From contig OY987304.1 of the NCBI GenBank assembly GCA_963920635.1, positions 36,270,365 through 36,334,364 on the forward strand: a DNA stretch of 64,000 bases, given 5' to 3'. Position numbers and translations under genes: made by a program. Source of the DNA: Pseudeuparius sepicola. Lineage: Eukaryota > Arthropoda > Insecta > Coleoptera > Anthribidae. Shown in pieces: positions 45,379-57,185 of this stretch (the first letter of the stretch is position 1; every line of letters starts with the position of its first letter). The notes below the pieces were generated by a model that saw only the letters and a program-made list of their open reading frames with translations, had not been told where the DNA came from and searched no databases.

Positions 45379-46380
45379 TCTTTATTTGTTCCTCTAATAT
45401 TGTGTAGGAATGCAACGAAGGCAAAATAATAGTACCTCATTACTCGCAGCACCGCAGCATTCAGTTGCTTGTGGGATACTCCTAGTTTGGAGTACTGTGA
45501 GGGTGGGATTTATTATTATTTATTATTTGTTTAATACAGTAGGTAATGTAGGTACCTATGTATTTTCAAGATGAAATCGATATGATGAGTTGCACAGTGA
45601 GTTAGGTTGTCAGAGCAGCCACCGGATGAATCAATAAGCGAGACTTGCTATGACGTCATTCTATATAGTACCACAAAATATTGAATCGTTTTCAGATGCT
45701 TTGCCTCAGCTAGATTCAATTCAGTTTAATTCAAACTAAAAGATATATCAATATAAACGTTCAACTAGACCTTGAGAAATAAACAGTGCCACTGAACCAA
45801 AAAAATGTTTGCTTGTTAAAGCTGTAATTCCGCAAAAAGTAAAATTCATAGTTTACAGATTAGAGTCATCGATTGTTTCCACTTTGGGGTAAATTGTTAC
45901 TTCTGAATAAATTGTCACTTTTGGGTCATTTGTCACTTTTGGGTTTATTGTCACTTCTGAGTAAATTGTCTACCTACTAAAACTATTTCAGTCCCTATCC
46001 AGGAACCCTAAGCCAACCTACATAATTACTTTAAAGAGATTCTGTACTGTACTTCTAACTTGTGTACAAAGCCATTACCTCAAATTAAGTTTGAAACTTT
46101 TCTGTTAGGCAGAAAATCATAAAATTTAGGGGCTAAATATAAAAGGAATTTATCATAGATTTATTTTTTGCATTGGGGTATGATTCAAAACTCGCGCCAT
46201 TTTCTTGTGGTGTGTTGTCATATTTAATTATTAAATTTTTTGCAAATTATACAAATAAGTTATCGATGAAAGTACAATTGTCTAATATCGTTTTTATATT
46301 ATTTTTACGACCCATTTTTGAATAAATTCTAAATGATTTAAGAATAGGTCCCTTGCTGCCCCCCAGCCCGCAATACCATA
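45379..46380. other. AT-rich non-coding stretch
   Basis: Only an 18-bp tandem repeat (45894-45970) stands out; otherwise nothing recognised. Confidence 0.35.
45894..45970. repeat. 18-bp minisatellite, about 4.3 units
   Basis: Units TTGTTACTTCTGAATAAA, TTGTCACTTTTGGGTCAT, TTGTCACTTTTGGGTTTA and TTGTCACTTCTGAGTAAA follow each other exactly every 18 bp. Confidence 0.85.
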
Positions 46381-46940
46381 TTATACAAAACACATATGTC
46401 TTAGATGTTTAACATCAAGATAGATTTTAAGAAAACAAAATTTGTAACTAAGTGTCTTACCCCCTTCACCAAATCATTTATATGTTTCTCCCATCTTAAT
46501 TCTATTGTAATTCCCGGATATTTAGTGTTATCCACTTTTGCAATTATTAAATTTTTCTCATCTTTAAGTTCATTATAATTTGGTAAATTGTTGACATATG
46601 ATGCAAAAGGTACAAATTTAGACTTTAAGGTCAGTTTATTTTCCTGGAACCATTCATTTCTAGTTGATAGATCTGCTTCCACTTTGTTCTTTAGCGATTT
46701 CCAATAGCATGCCGTATAAAATATAAGTGTCGTCAGCAAAACTGATGATTTTGCCTTGGCTATTTAAATGAAGTATATTATTAATATATGTGGTAAATAA
46801 GACCGGTCAAGAAACATGCTGTTGTCTGCTGGTCAACTAGTCTTTTAAAAGATTAAGCACACTACCCCTGAACCTACGGTGTTCAAGTGTTCAAGCTTTT
46901 TCACCGGTCTGTTATGGCACACAGTGTCGAATGCTCTAGA
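46381..46940 (-). pseudogene. LINE reverse transcriptase fragment
   Basis: The minus strand carries RT pieces in order across frame breaks: AFDTV (motif A) near 46930, a segment ending in FADDT-like sequence near 46740, and NEWFQENKLTLKSK followed by KYPGITIELRWEKHIN in the open frame 46401-46739. The spacing fits a non-LTR RT. At least two frameshifts and several stops. Confidence 0.75.
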
Positions 46941-48250
46941 TTTCTTGTGGTATGAAGATTAATTTTACTTTCAAAAGGATTCGAGATTATCCGCTAAAAC
47001 AGATTAAAATATTCTTAAATTCCTGTGTATGAATCTCTGTGTGTTCTGCCGATAACTTGAGAACGGATTGATTCCAAGTTTGGTGTAGATACGTAATCTC
47101 AATCTACAATTGAACGGACTGTACTTTTGTTTTTGGAGACCTAACTGATTTTCGGAAGCAAAATGAGTTATACCTTAGTATACTTAGAGTAATTTTGATA
47201 TTACTGTAAACAGAGGTTAATTGAGAGTGTTTTTATATTTTTGGAGTTGAAGAATTCAATTTTAGCAATAAATTCAAGAACCTAAGTAATGGATAAAATA
47301 CTCGAGAGGATTAAACTAAAAAAAGTGTATGAATTTAGGTCGTGTATACCATCAGTGTCAATGGAATATATGTCGACATTTAACTCACTTATCTAACTCA
47401 GCAAAACCAACAACTTTTTTATATATTTTTTCTTAAACCTCTTAGTTTCAAGATAAATGTCCTTAAAATATTGTGTTTTATTATGGACCATAAGTCAAAA
47501 GTCTTGGATAAGTAAGTAATAATAAAAATTGCACAAAGAATGACAAGGAATTATTAGGTTTTTTAATATTTAAAAATAAAAACATTTAGATACTTCGGTA
47601 TTTATTTTATTTATACGCATGCTACTCGTTAGTCTTGTTTTAATGGGAGAGAAATACTAGATAAAAAACGGAGTTTTCGAAAATATAATAAGTATTTGAA
47701 ATATTGAAAAATGTTGAAACTATTGTAGAAGAATTATTGAAAACATTTTGCAGATGATTTTTAATTTTCACGCCATAAGTCAAAATTCATTATTTTCTAT
47801 TCATGATTTAAAACTGCTTCAGATGCCTCAAAAATTATCTAGAAAGTATCTTACTTGAACAGAAATCTTTAATTAATATTTGCGAAAAAATATTTCATAT
47901 TTAGCTAATTCTAATTTTGGTACGAAATGGCAATAGGCTACAAAAAATCAGTTTCTGATATGCTTCAAAACAAAAGTTCATTCGTTTATTTTAAAACAAA
48001 AGTAAACACCAATAGAATGAAAGTCCATGCTGGTTATTACTACCACTAATTCATAATTTTAGTAATTTATCAACAAAACGCGTAATCCGGTTTCTGGGCT
48101 AGCTACAACTTGAAAACCTATATATAAATCCTTGTCCTCAAAGAAAATGTAATTGGCTTTTCGCTATTTGTTTCCTGGCCGATTTGTGCTAAACTAAGGC
48201 CAATTTCATACAGCCTTTCATGGAGTTTGGTAAATAACGCCAACAAGTAC
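46941..48250. other. AT-rich non-coding stretch upstream of the Ig exon
   Basis: No element or gene recognised; probably intronic if the Ig exon on the minus strand is real. Confidence 0.35.
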
Positions 48251-48254
48251 TCAC

Positions 48255-48452
48255 CGAGTACCAGCATGCGTTTCGTCCGCTGATCTTCACTCTGCGATGT
48301 AGAAACGGAGCAAGTGTAGTCGCCAGACAATTCCGGGTCAGTTCGAATGATGTGTAAAGCTCTGTGGGTAGAAGCAGCATCCGGGGTTGCTGCGTAGTCT
48401 AGATTGAGACGACCTCTCAGAACGCCTAGGCCTTGAGGGCCTATCTTCATTT
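48255..48452 (-). CDS. Immunoglobulin-domain exon of a host cell-surface protein (partial gene)
   Basis: The minus-strand frame contains the end of an Ig V-type fold: LGVLRGRLNLDYAA, HRALHIIRTDPELSGDYTCSV (the D-x-G/S-x-Y-x-C motif before the second core cysteine), then STSQSEDQRTKRMLVL. It stops at an excellent donor (G|GTGAGTAC, intron starting at 48254). The 5' border is less sure: an acceptor AG at 48453-48454 gives a 198-bp exon, but the frame stays open to about 48600. The pattern resembles arthropod single-pass or GPI-anchored Ig proteins (Beat/Side-like adhesion family). Other exons are not visible, so introns must be long. Confidence 0.6.
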
Positions 48453-48609
48453 CTGTTGACGTATGAAGTTTGGGATTAACATAGAGGGCGCTCAATTGAA
48501 AACTCGTCGCCCATACTTCCGAAATGAAAATAAATTTTAAAGATCGGAACCCATCGATTTTTATTGGTAGGGGATCTATTTTAGTCATTATGTAATGGTA
48601 ATTCACTAA

Positions 48610-49121
48610 ACTCCTTTACCTCCACCACTCTCCACTTTGAAATCTTAAATGGGACCTACCATGCTTGCGATACCTTATTTTAAATATAATTTTGTTAGGA
48701 ATGCAGAACTGTTTCATTTTTTGAAATCGCATGAAAAATAAAGGAACTTAATAATCTTGTTGGTAACGGAAAACAAAGTAAATTATTGTCCGTACGCGTA
48801 CGTCTTTATTTTACAAGATGTTCGTAGCGGGCACCATTAGTTCTAATAAAGTCTATTTTCAAACTCTGCTCTTACTTTTGCAAAATTTTACCTTATCAAT
48901 CTTCTGCATTGAATGAAACAGTTTTGCATTCCTTTGATTACCTTTAAGGCATAGTAGTCCCATTTGAGATATTGAAGTTGAGGGTGGTGGGGAATAGAGG
49001 CGTAAGTGAATTGCTATTCTATAATGACTACAATGCAAATCGACGGGTCTGGGCGATTTTTAAAATTTATTTTCATTGACGAAATATTAAAGGGGACAAG
49101 TTTTCAAATGAATACACTATA
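48610..49121. other. Non-coding stretch
   Basis: Nothing recognised. Confidence 0.3.
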
Positions 49122-49265
49122 TATTTATACGAATGGATTAGGGCTGCTTTGAACATCTAGATCCATTCATTTTCTTTTAAAAAGTTCTACCTGGTATCCA
49201 CTGGTAGACTAGCGAGGTGTTGAAATACCACTTTACTACCAATTCACTATCACTATTTTCCAAAG
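49122..49265 (-). repeat. Dispersed repeat C, copy 2 (inverted relative to 18784-18926)
   Basis: Reverse-complement match over ~144 bp, including TACGAATGGATTAGGGCTGC and TACCTGGTATCCACTGGTAG. Confidence 0.8.
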
Positions 49266-50684
49266 TAAAGTCACAATCTAGGATGGCTTGCGATCCATGC
49301 TTTATCACCTCTGGCACCCTCAGCTTGTTGATCTTCACACAGTTTCCGAAATTCAACAGCGCTGTAACAAAAAGGGATGCGATTAGAAGTGAACAAAACG
49401 ACGGGGGAATTAATTAAAACATTGCCTACTTTCAGCGCATTAAGGAGATATGACAAATTATTTGTGGAAGAAACATGTTTATTTTCTCTTGTAATCTTAT
49501 AAATTCTTGTTACCAGGCAGCAGTTGACAGCAGCTATGTATAAATTATATTTATACGAAGCTAAGTGTTCAATCAAGTTATTGGAAGCTCACAACTTCGT
49601 CTCAAATGTAAACGGATTCCTATTTCGCTAGATGGGGTTCCTTTCTCGCATTTTATTTCCTCCGATTGTTTTTTCTATTATTTTCAGTTATCTTAATTTG
49701 ACGAGAAAGATTTCAACAAATGTCGGCCCAAAAGAAAATATCGCTCGGGATATTCGAGACAAAGCAAAGGCAAACAGCATTAAAATCACAGGAGGAAATA
49801 TGGAAGACGCTCCAAAGGGCCATTCTTTTGAGTGTATATCGCTGCGCGCCCAGTGGCGGAGAATATTCTTTTTTGAAACAACTACTAACGCGCACAATCT
49901 TCAAAGTACGTATAGTTGGGTTAGCAAAAATGCAACGATATATAGGAATAGGCCAAGGCAACTTATGTTTTGTTTCATGATTTTAAAAATATGTTATTGT
50001 TGGCACATTCAAGGTTTTCAGTTTTTTATACGATTTAGGTTATTTTGTAAATATAAGTATCTCAAATCATATATAGGATATACATGTCTATCAAAAAACT
50101 ATTTATTATGCATTACAAAATAGGGAACAATTTAAGAAATGCCAATGTAAATAAATTACCTCGTCTTCTTCTCCCCGACCCGCTAATGTAGAAGCAAAAT
50201 AAAACCGTGTTATTTGTATTAGCGTGAGTCATCTATTCCTATATATCGTTGCAAAAATGTCACGACAGATATACTAAAGTCTCCCTTTATCTAGTATCCA
50301 GAGGCGTATTAAGCCACTTCGCATCCTAATAGTTGTCAAATATATAACCTTGATATACTGTGTCAGAACAGAACTGCCATACATATTTGTTTATTAGAAC
50401 TATATTTAAATAGAATATTTTCTAATAAATGCTGACCGGTCTGTTTTGTGCGTCATCAAAATGAAAAATAATTCTTTGCTATACCCGCATATTCCCGAAG
50501 AGAATAAAAATAAGTACCTACATTTCTGCATTACTATCCTCACAATAAAAATATATATGTTAGAAATTTTCAGAGAGTGAATGAGAAAAGAAGAGAAAAT
50601 TTATGTGTTCAATATGTAGATCAAACTTTTGGTATAATTCCTTACATTCTAATGAAAACAAACAAAAAATTTTTATTGGTAATT
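49266..50684. other. Non-coding stretch with a 163-codon frame of doubtful value
   Basis: 49632-50123 is open on the plus strand, overlapped by other open frames on both strands, with hydrophobic and basic stretches but no domain or bias suggesting a gene. Probably chance. Confidence 0.3.
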
Positions 50685-50880
50685 ATTTAATTATTTTTAT
50701 TGAACATTAAGCAACAAAAATATCAGGTAACAACATTCAGCTTCAGGAAAAAAAAAAGATGTTACAGCAGATGCTCAAAATGATGTCATGAGCATCTACT
50801 GTAACATCTTTTTTATCCTGAAGCTGAATTCTTGTTACCTGATATTTTTTTTGCCGAATGTTCAGTAAAAATAATTAAAT
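50685..50880. mobile_element. Hairpin MITE (~196 bp)
   Basis: The outer sequence ATTTAATTATTTTTATTGAACATT is the reverse complement of the right end, and pairing continues through TATCAGGTAACAA, CATTCAGCTTCAGGA and AGATGTTACAG to GATGCTCA near the centre (~50785). It is almost entirely self-complementary with small bulges. Confidence 0.8.
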
Positions 50881-51111
50881 TGTTTGACGCCCGCCCACTA
50901 TAAATTTTACTTGATTTTCTGGAACAGTCAGGTGAATGGTATATTTGGCATAACAATTTTTTTTGTAGGAAAAATATTGTGTTTTCGAGAAAAAATGTAG
51001 AGGGAAAAAAGTTTCTTAAGTAAAAGGGCTACACAAATCATATTTTTTTTATACATGACCCACAAAAAAGTACGAGCAAATTAATAGGGGTTGTTAGTTT
51101 TTACCTTTTTT

Positions 51112-51536
51112 TTAGGGCAACTACCCTAAGGCGTCTTCCAGTAAGGAGATGACACATACCAAATTTCAAATTTTTAAGTAGCGCCTTTATTGAGATATAA
51201 ATAAAAAAAATAATTTTGGGTCTCCCTGTAGACTCAAATAATTTGGCACGGAAAGCCCAAATCTAAAAATTTTATAGGAAAGCCACCCCTTAAAACCACC
51301 TACTGAACACCCCTTTAAAGTATTTCCTATACATTCTAACTCACCCTGTATAATTAATTACCTTTTTTTAGGGCAGTGTGTAAATGAATAAACTACCCTA
51401 AGGCGTATTCCAGTAAGTAGATGACACATACCAAATTTAAAATTTTTAAGTAGCGCCGTTATTGAGATATAAATAAAAAATAAAAATTTTGTTTTTAAAG
51501 TATTACTATACATTCCAACTCACCCTGTATAATTTG
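51112..51536. repeat. Two partial copies of a repeat ending CACCCTGTATAATT
   Basis: ACTACCCTAAGGCGT.TTCCAGTAAG.AGATGACACATACC... occurs at ~51119-51210 and ~51399-51478. Each copy is followed by CATTC.AACTCACCCTGTATAATT (~51337 and ~51513). The second copy has lost internal sequence. Confidence 0.75.
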
Positions 51537-52921
51537 GTTATATTTTTACATAATAATTATCTATTTATTTATTTACAATTATGCCATTCTAACAAATTGG
51601 TTTCTTATTTCTTGCCATTGAATTCTGGATTTATACATTCATTACTTCTACTATTGACATCGACCTCAAGATTCAAAAGGAAACTCAATTTTAACATATA
51701 GTTATACATGTAATGAAAGTATGGTACTCTTGACATTGTTTGTATACTGGTGTTGACGCAGTTTTAAAACCAGTACCTACTATTATGTTTATCTACACAC
51801 ATTTTGAATTCGAACTATTGTTTGTACATAACAAATGAAGTAGTGTTTTGTAAATCATTCCTGGTTCATATTATCTGCCAGAGGATAGATCTACACCTAA
51901 AATTTATAATACAAGTTACAAATTTCACCAATAATATCAAATAAATAATTTGCATTCGACTTACCACAAATAAAGGCGTAAACATGAAGCCTAAAACTTC
52001 CAAACGAGAAGTTCAACTTTTTCACCACAGATTCTAAATAATATTATTGTAGAGCGAACAAATGGAAAATAAATTCGAAAACAATTAAAACAAAATAATA
52101 TAATCATCCTAACAATTTTCTTAGTACGTCTCTGCCGTCACCTGTGATTCCAAGGGTCTTAGGACATGCAACAAAATCTAGTAACTAGATAAAAAGACTT
52201 TAGTACATTTGAAAAAATTATTTGGTGTCAGGTGTGGGGTAACAAGAATTAAATTTTCATTTGGTTATCATCTGAAATTTAGCCTACTAATCTTCAAAAA
52301 GTCGTTTTGGAAATTTCTGAAGTGCGCACATGATTGCTTTTGTATAAGGATCGGCTTTCGACCGCCTGCGGCGCGAATCAAGTGACCCGCGAGACAGAAA
52401 ACTAGGCAATATAGCCTCCATGGGAGGCCGCTGTGAATGGGAAATCAAAATTTTCGAATAATTTACCGAAAGCCATTTCCTACTAGCTGGGGTCACATTT
52501 TAATATGATTTTTTTGCGTAGGTACTCCCTATGTGTTATGTATTTATAAGATAGCAGCCAAGTCCTTCTGAATGTCTATGTCTACCCATGATGATAAATC
52601 AAATCCGTCAGTTTGTAATCGTTTCCACAGCAACGTTTAACAGTCGCTATTGATAGGGCTGATGTGCACGCGATAGACACAAAATAAGTTAAAACCCTGT
52701 TAGTTGGTGCTTAATAATTAATCTAGAAGTCATCTCTGGTAAAGTTTTCTGGTTTCTAAATCGGACCAACGTGTACGAAACCAAATGTGTTATGTTTTGA
52801 TTTTGATTTCTTGGATCCTGTAATTTTGACACTTGTTTGCGTATATTATAATGACATGTGTTTTTTAACCCTAACTTACTAGTTATAAATAACCTTGGCA
52901 GGAACCCGAAGTAGAGTTAAA
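51537..52921. other. AT-rich non-coding stretch
   Basis: No gene or element recognised. A short CpG-containing segment near 52350-52440 crosses a 69-codon minus frame without motif. Confidence 0.35.
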
Positions 52922-54413
52922 GCTTATTTTGCGCCCTATAAGAAAACAGTAAGAAACAAAAATGTGGCAATTTTGGACAGCTGAGTGGTGCTGCAAAAGA
53001 AATCGACATCCACGGTTAACTTGTCGCTCAATATAAAAAACCTCAAATTGAGCAAAACAATTAATGGCCGTGGAATGTTCATATTGAAAATTGGTGGCAC
53101 TAAGAAGCTTTATGCAACTGAGTATTCAGATAGTCTCAGAAAATTAAACAGGGTCTTCGGCTCTCTTGAGGCTATGAAATTTGTATCTATCGATTTTTTG
53201 GGCCGCGCAAAAATTACGTAAGAAAATAAAATATGACAATTTTGAACAGCCAGGCGACGTTAAAAAAGAAAAGGGCCTCCATGCCCAACTTTTCGCGCTG
53301 TGCTAAAAAAACTTCAAATCGACAAAAATTTTCATGCTCTCAAGAGAGCCGAAGACCCTGTGCAAAGGACGGATAAAGCTTCTCAGTGCCATCAATTTTC
53401 AATATAAAAGTTTTCCTATGTCTCTTAAAATAAACATTCCACGGCTATTAATAGTTTTGGCCAATTTGAGTTTTTTTTATATTGCGCGACATTGGCCATG
53501 GATGCCGATTTCTTCTTCAGCATCACTTATAGCTGTCCAAAATTGCCACATTTTTGTTCCCTACGTTTTTTATAGGGCGCAAAATAAGCGAGAAAATCGC
53601 CGTGGTAGTCCTAAAAAATCATCCATTTTGCAGCCTACAAAAAAAAACGCAAGAAACAAAAATGTGGAAATTTTGGACAGCTAAGAGGTGCTGCAAAAGA
53701 AATCGTCATCCATGGCCAACTTGTCGCGCAATATTAAAAAAACCTCAAATTGAGCAAAACTATTAATGGCCGTGGAATGTTTATTTTAAGAGACAGAGAA
53801 AAACGTTTATATTGTAAATTGATGGCACTAAGAAGCTTTATGCAAAAGGGTACTCAGATAGTTTCAGAAAATTACACAGGGTCTTCGGCTCTCTTGAGGC
53901 TATAAAGGTTTTTTTTTGTTTATTTCTTATTGGGCGATTTTCTCGCTTATTTTGGGCCGCACAGAAAATATGTAAGAAAACAAAATATGGCAATTTTGGT
54001 CAGCGAGGCGACATTAAAAAAGGAATGGGCCTCCATATCCAACTTTTCGCGGTGTACTAAAAAAAAACCTAAAATCGATAAAAATTTTCATGGTCTCAAG
54101 AGAGCCGAAGACCCTGTGTAATTTGCTGAAACTATCTGAGCACCTAGGCGGATAAAGCTTTTCAGTGCCATCAATTTTAAATATAAAAGTTTTCCTCTGT
54201 CTCTAAAAATAAACATTCCACGGCCATTAATAGTTTTGCTCGATTTGAGCTTTTTTTAATATTGCGCGACAAGTTGGCCATGGATGTCGATTTCTTTTGC
54301 AGCACCACCACTTAGCTGCCCAAAATTGCCACATTTTTATTTCCTACGTTTTTTTTGTAGGCCGCAAAATGAGCGAGAAAATCGCGGTGGTAGACCTAAA
54401 AAAATCATCCTGT
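52922..54413. mobile_element. Double foldback element: two tandem palindromic copies
   Basis: Four arms alternate in orientation: 52928-53172 forward, 53337-53628 inverted, 53636-53908 forward, 54090-54413 inverted. Shared words include AACAAAAATGTGG, CAAAAGAAATCG, TTAATGGCCGTGGAATGTT and GGGTCTTCGGCTCTCTTGAGG in both senses. Right ends carry CTAAAAAAATCATCC as in the family member at 44769. Left terminal ~40 bp are missing in both copies. Confidence 0.75.
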
Positions 54414-55600
54414 ATGTGTACCAAGGCACTGAAATTGACTTGTTTTTAACGAATGTGAAATTTAGTTATGTCCAAATCTCCAGCGACAATGCAAAAAAAC
54501 ACATAAGTTACAATAATAATAATTATTATTATGTTGCGCAAAGATGCGCATTTTTTCGTTAACTCGAATTGAATTTGTTTTGTTTTTTATTTTTTTGCAC
54601 TTTTCCAAATACCGATCTTCAGTGTCAATCTTGATTTCAGAATACATACAGAATATTATTGTTTTTCAAACCGACCGAACTTCTCATACTGAAAGATTTG
54701 TAGGTAACAATTCCGTATAATGAGGTTCAAAAGTTGAATAAGCCTTTGCGTATTTTGGAAGTAGCGACGCGCGACTTTTTAAAAAGTGTTACTAAAAACG
54801 GTTAATATGACGAATTAAAAATTCGACCAGCAAAAATATTTTGCTTACAAAATATACGCTTCGTTAATACATTTTACAAAGGGCAGTTGAGTTTAGTTTA
54901 GTTTTGTAAACATGCATTAGATAATTTCCACAATTTTGATTTTAATAACCCTGTTGTTTTATGTAAAGAAAATGACCAATTGAAGAGAAATGTTTTTGAA
55001 ATGATCCACATAAAAAAACAACAAAATTGCGTAAACTTTAGAACTGACACAGAAGACCTCTCACATATTTATAACAATCTAATTTCTTAAACTTTGTTTC
55101 ATGTTTCCTTTTTATTTTGTTTTTTGGACCTCAGCAACGGAATTTGTTAAAAATTATTAAAAACTATTTTTTTGAAAAATTTTAAATTATTTTTGTCAGG
55201 GTATATTTCCGAAATGTTGATAAAAAAAACCACTACGTATCAGTTCCACCTTTTTTATTTGTATAAAATATTTTAACGCAGAGCATACCTGAACACATTT
55301 CGAACCATTTGCTGACATGTAGCCACCTCTGAAACATCTCTTTGTTTAAAATAATTATATCCTCCACAACAAATATGTTTGAATTTATTTTGACTTTTTA
55401 AAGAAACTTGTTAATCATTTTGAATGCGTCGTAGAGGTTTACTTAAAGAACCGTATTTATAACATAACGTTCATATGGGCGTTATGATTCAAAAATGTAA
55501 GTAATTTTAACGTTTTTCTGACTATTTATGTTTTCCTTTTTCGGTATTATATTTTTATGTAAACTTTTTACAAATTTTTTTAGACTGACAACTTTTTAAC
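54414..55600. other. AT-rich non-coding stretch
   Basis: No coding or repeat structure recognised besides a short AAT/ATT palindrome near 54512-54531. Confidence 0.35.
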
Positions 55601-55640
55601 ATGTACCTGAAGATGGCTTAAAAGCCGAAACGTACGTTGT
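55601..55640 (+). other. Hammerhead-like core (CTGAAGA...GAAAC), possibly a Penelope-type relic
   Basis: CTGAAGA (55607-55613), a 4-5-bp stem GGCTT/AAGCC (55615-55626) and GAAA (55627-55630) have the order of a hammerhead ribozyme core (CUGANGA, stem II, GAAA). The flanks ACATGTAC and GTACGTTGT can pair. Stem I is not evident and a U separates CTGAAGA from the stem, so activity is doubtful. Penelope-like elements are known to carry hammerhead motifs. Confidence 0.35.
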
Positions 55641-55942
55641 AAACATTTTTATAAAAAAAAAGGATAGCTTTTGGCTCTTCGTTTTTTAAATACAAATTGG
55701 TAGAATACCCAGGAATTTTATTTGACTTATTTAATATAGCAAGAAACCATATAGGGCGCCTTTTGACAAAACAAAGTCGGAAAGACATTTACCAAATGGA
55801 AAAATTTCTAGAAGCGAAGAAAAAAACATATCAAAAGATATGAGCATTCAATACATTATATTACCCTGGATAATTTCCGATGAATTGTGCCCCAAAGTTT
55901 CACCACATACCTACTTGTGAAACCTGTCGCAGATGAAAAGAG

Positions 55943-56230
55943 AAAATCCCCAAACATTCCGATAATTGCGGAAAATCGACGGCGGTCCTTAATGCCACCC
56001 TAATATCCACGCCGCCTTTGTTCCGGCAAGGATAAGAAAGGGTTAGATTGGGAGTTTATTCACGAAGTAACGGATTAAATCGAATAGAAGCCTATCAGCC
56101 GGAGGGGAACTGAAAGGGGTAAGCCGATTTTTTCCGGGCGTTATCTGCGAAAGCCGGTCTGTAATGAGTTTGGATGAAGTAGCGAGACGAATAAATCCCC
56201 TCCAGCCGGAGTGTTTGCAGAGAGAAAATG
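55943..56230 (+). repeat. CpG-containing block; its first part matches repeat D (59727-59840)
   Basis: The first ~125 bp (AGAAAATCCCC...GCGGAAAATCGACG...CCTTAATG...CCG.CAAGGA) aligns loosely with 59727-59840 (AGAAAGTCCC...GCCGAAAATCGATG...TCTTAATGAC...CCGAAGACA). The remainder, to 56230, is balanced in composition and unmatched. No ORF. Confidence 0.5.
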
Positions 56231-56445
56231 GGCAAGCGGTAGACTAACTATAAAAGTACATACTCGCATAACGATGAAATTAAACATTTTAATTTGCTAA
56301 AATGCTAGCAGACCAAACTGCATTCACGCATTGTTAATAAAGCTCAGCGCAGTGGCCCATAGTCTTTATTACGCCACTGTATACCGTACTGTCACCGTTT
56401 TAGTAGACATTGCCATGGCTGGGCGGCGCGCCGCCGTGTATTCGG

Positions 56446-56559
56446 CTAGGTTCGTCAGTCGTTGGCGGGGGGCGGGGCGTGTTTTTTGCTCGCAAAACTC
56501 GACTCATAAGCGGTGCGGGACTACTGTGTACTCTCCCCGCCAACGACTGACAAACCTAG
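56446..56559. mobile_element. Core of a GC-rich inverted-repeat element
   Basis: CTAGGTTCGTCAGTCGTTGG-CGGGG (56446-56470) is inverted at 56535-56559 with one mismatch. Weaker complementarity extends outward to about 56425 and 56585 through GCCGCCGTG/CACGGCGACG. A 102-codon frame crosses it (56331-56639) but has no domain. Confidence 0.65.
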
Positions 56560-57185
56560 TTGGACTCACGGCGACGCGCGGCGTATTCCCCTATGTCTAC
56601 CAAAACGGTGAAAGTACGGTATGTACTTCCTGCAAATAAACATTTGTTTTTTTTTCGTTTACCATTGTTATAAACATAACTCCAAAAACAGTATATAAAT
56701 CGATTCCGATAAGGTTCTACACGTGGACATAATTTTTAATTGTAAGCCACTTTTTATAATAATTTTTTCGATACGTTCAATCTAAAAAGAAATTGAGTTC
56801 ATCGCTTATCAAGCCCAAGTCGAAACCATCTCGATTTCATTGATTATCATAATTTTTGTTTGAAAGTATCTAAGATTTTTTCAAATGAACAGGGTGTCCC
56901 AAACTCGACGCCCCAGTGTTATTATAGGAAACCAAAAACAGCCAGTAAAAATTTTACCTGTGGGTTTCTTGTATAGGACCATTCAAGCTTGCTTTTGGGC
57001 CAAAAAGATGTATTATGGAAAAAGTATTAAAATTTTATTATTAGTTATAAGTTATAAGTATAAATATAACTGTATGATTATTATTATAAACATTTATTAT
57101 GTATTATATTTTTTAAGAACCTAACAATTTTAGTGAAAAACAAAATCCAACAATATAAAAATAAATGCTAGGTAGGTTCTTACTT

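Noticed and set aside
49632..50123. 163-codon ORF as a membrane protein
   Set aside because: Several frames on both strands are open over the same interval and no motif is visible; most likely chance.
56331..56639. 102-codon ORF over the GC-rich hairpin
   Set aside because: It reads across an inverted repeat and lacks any protein motif.
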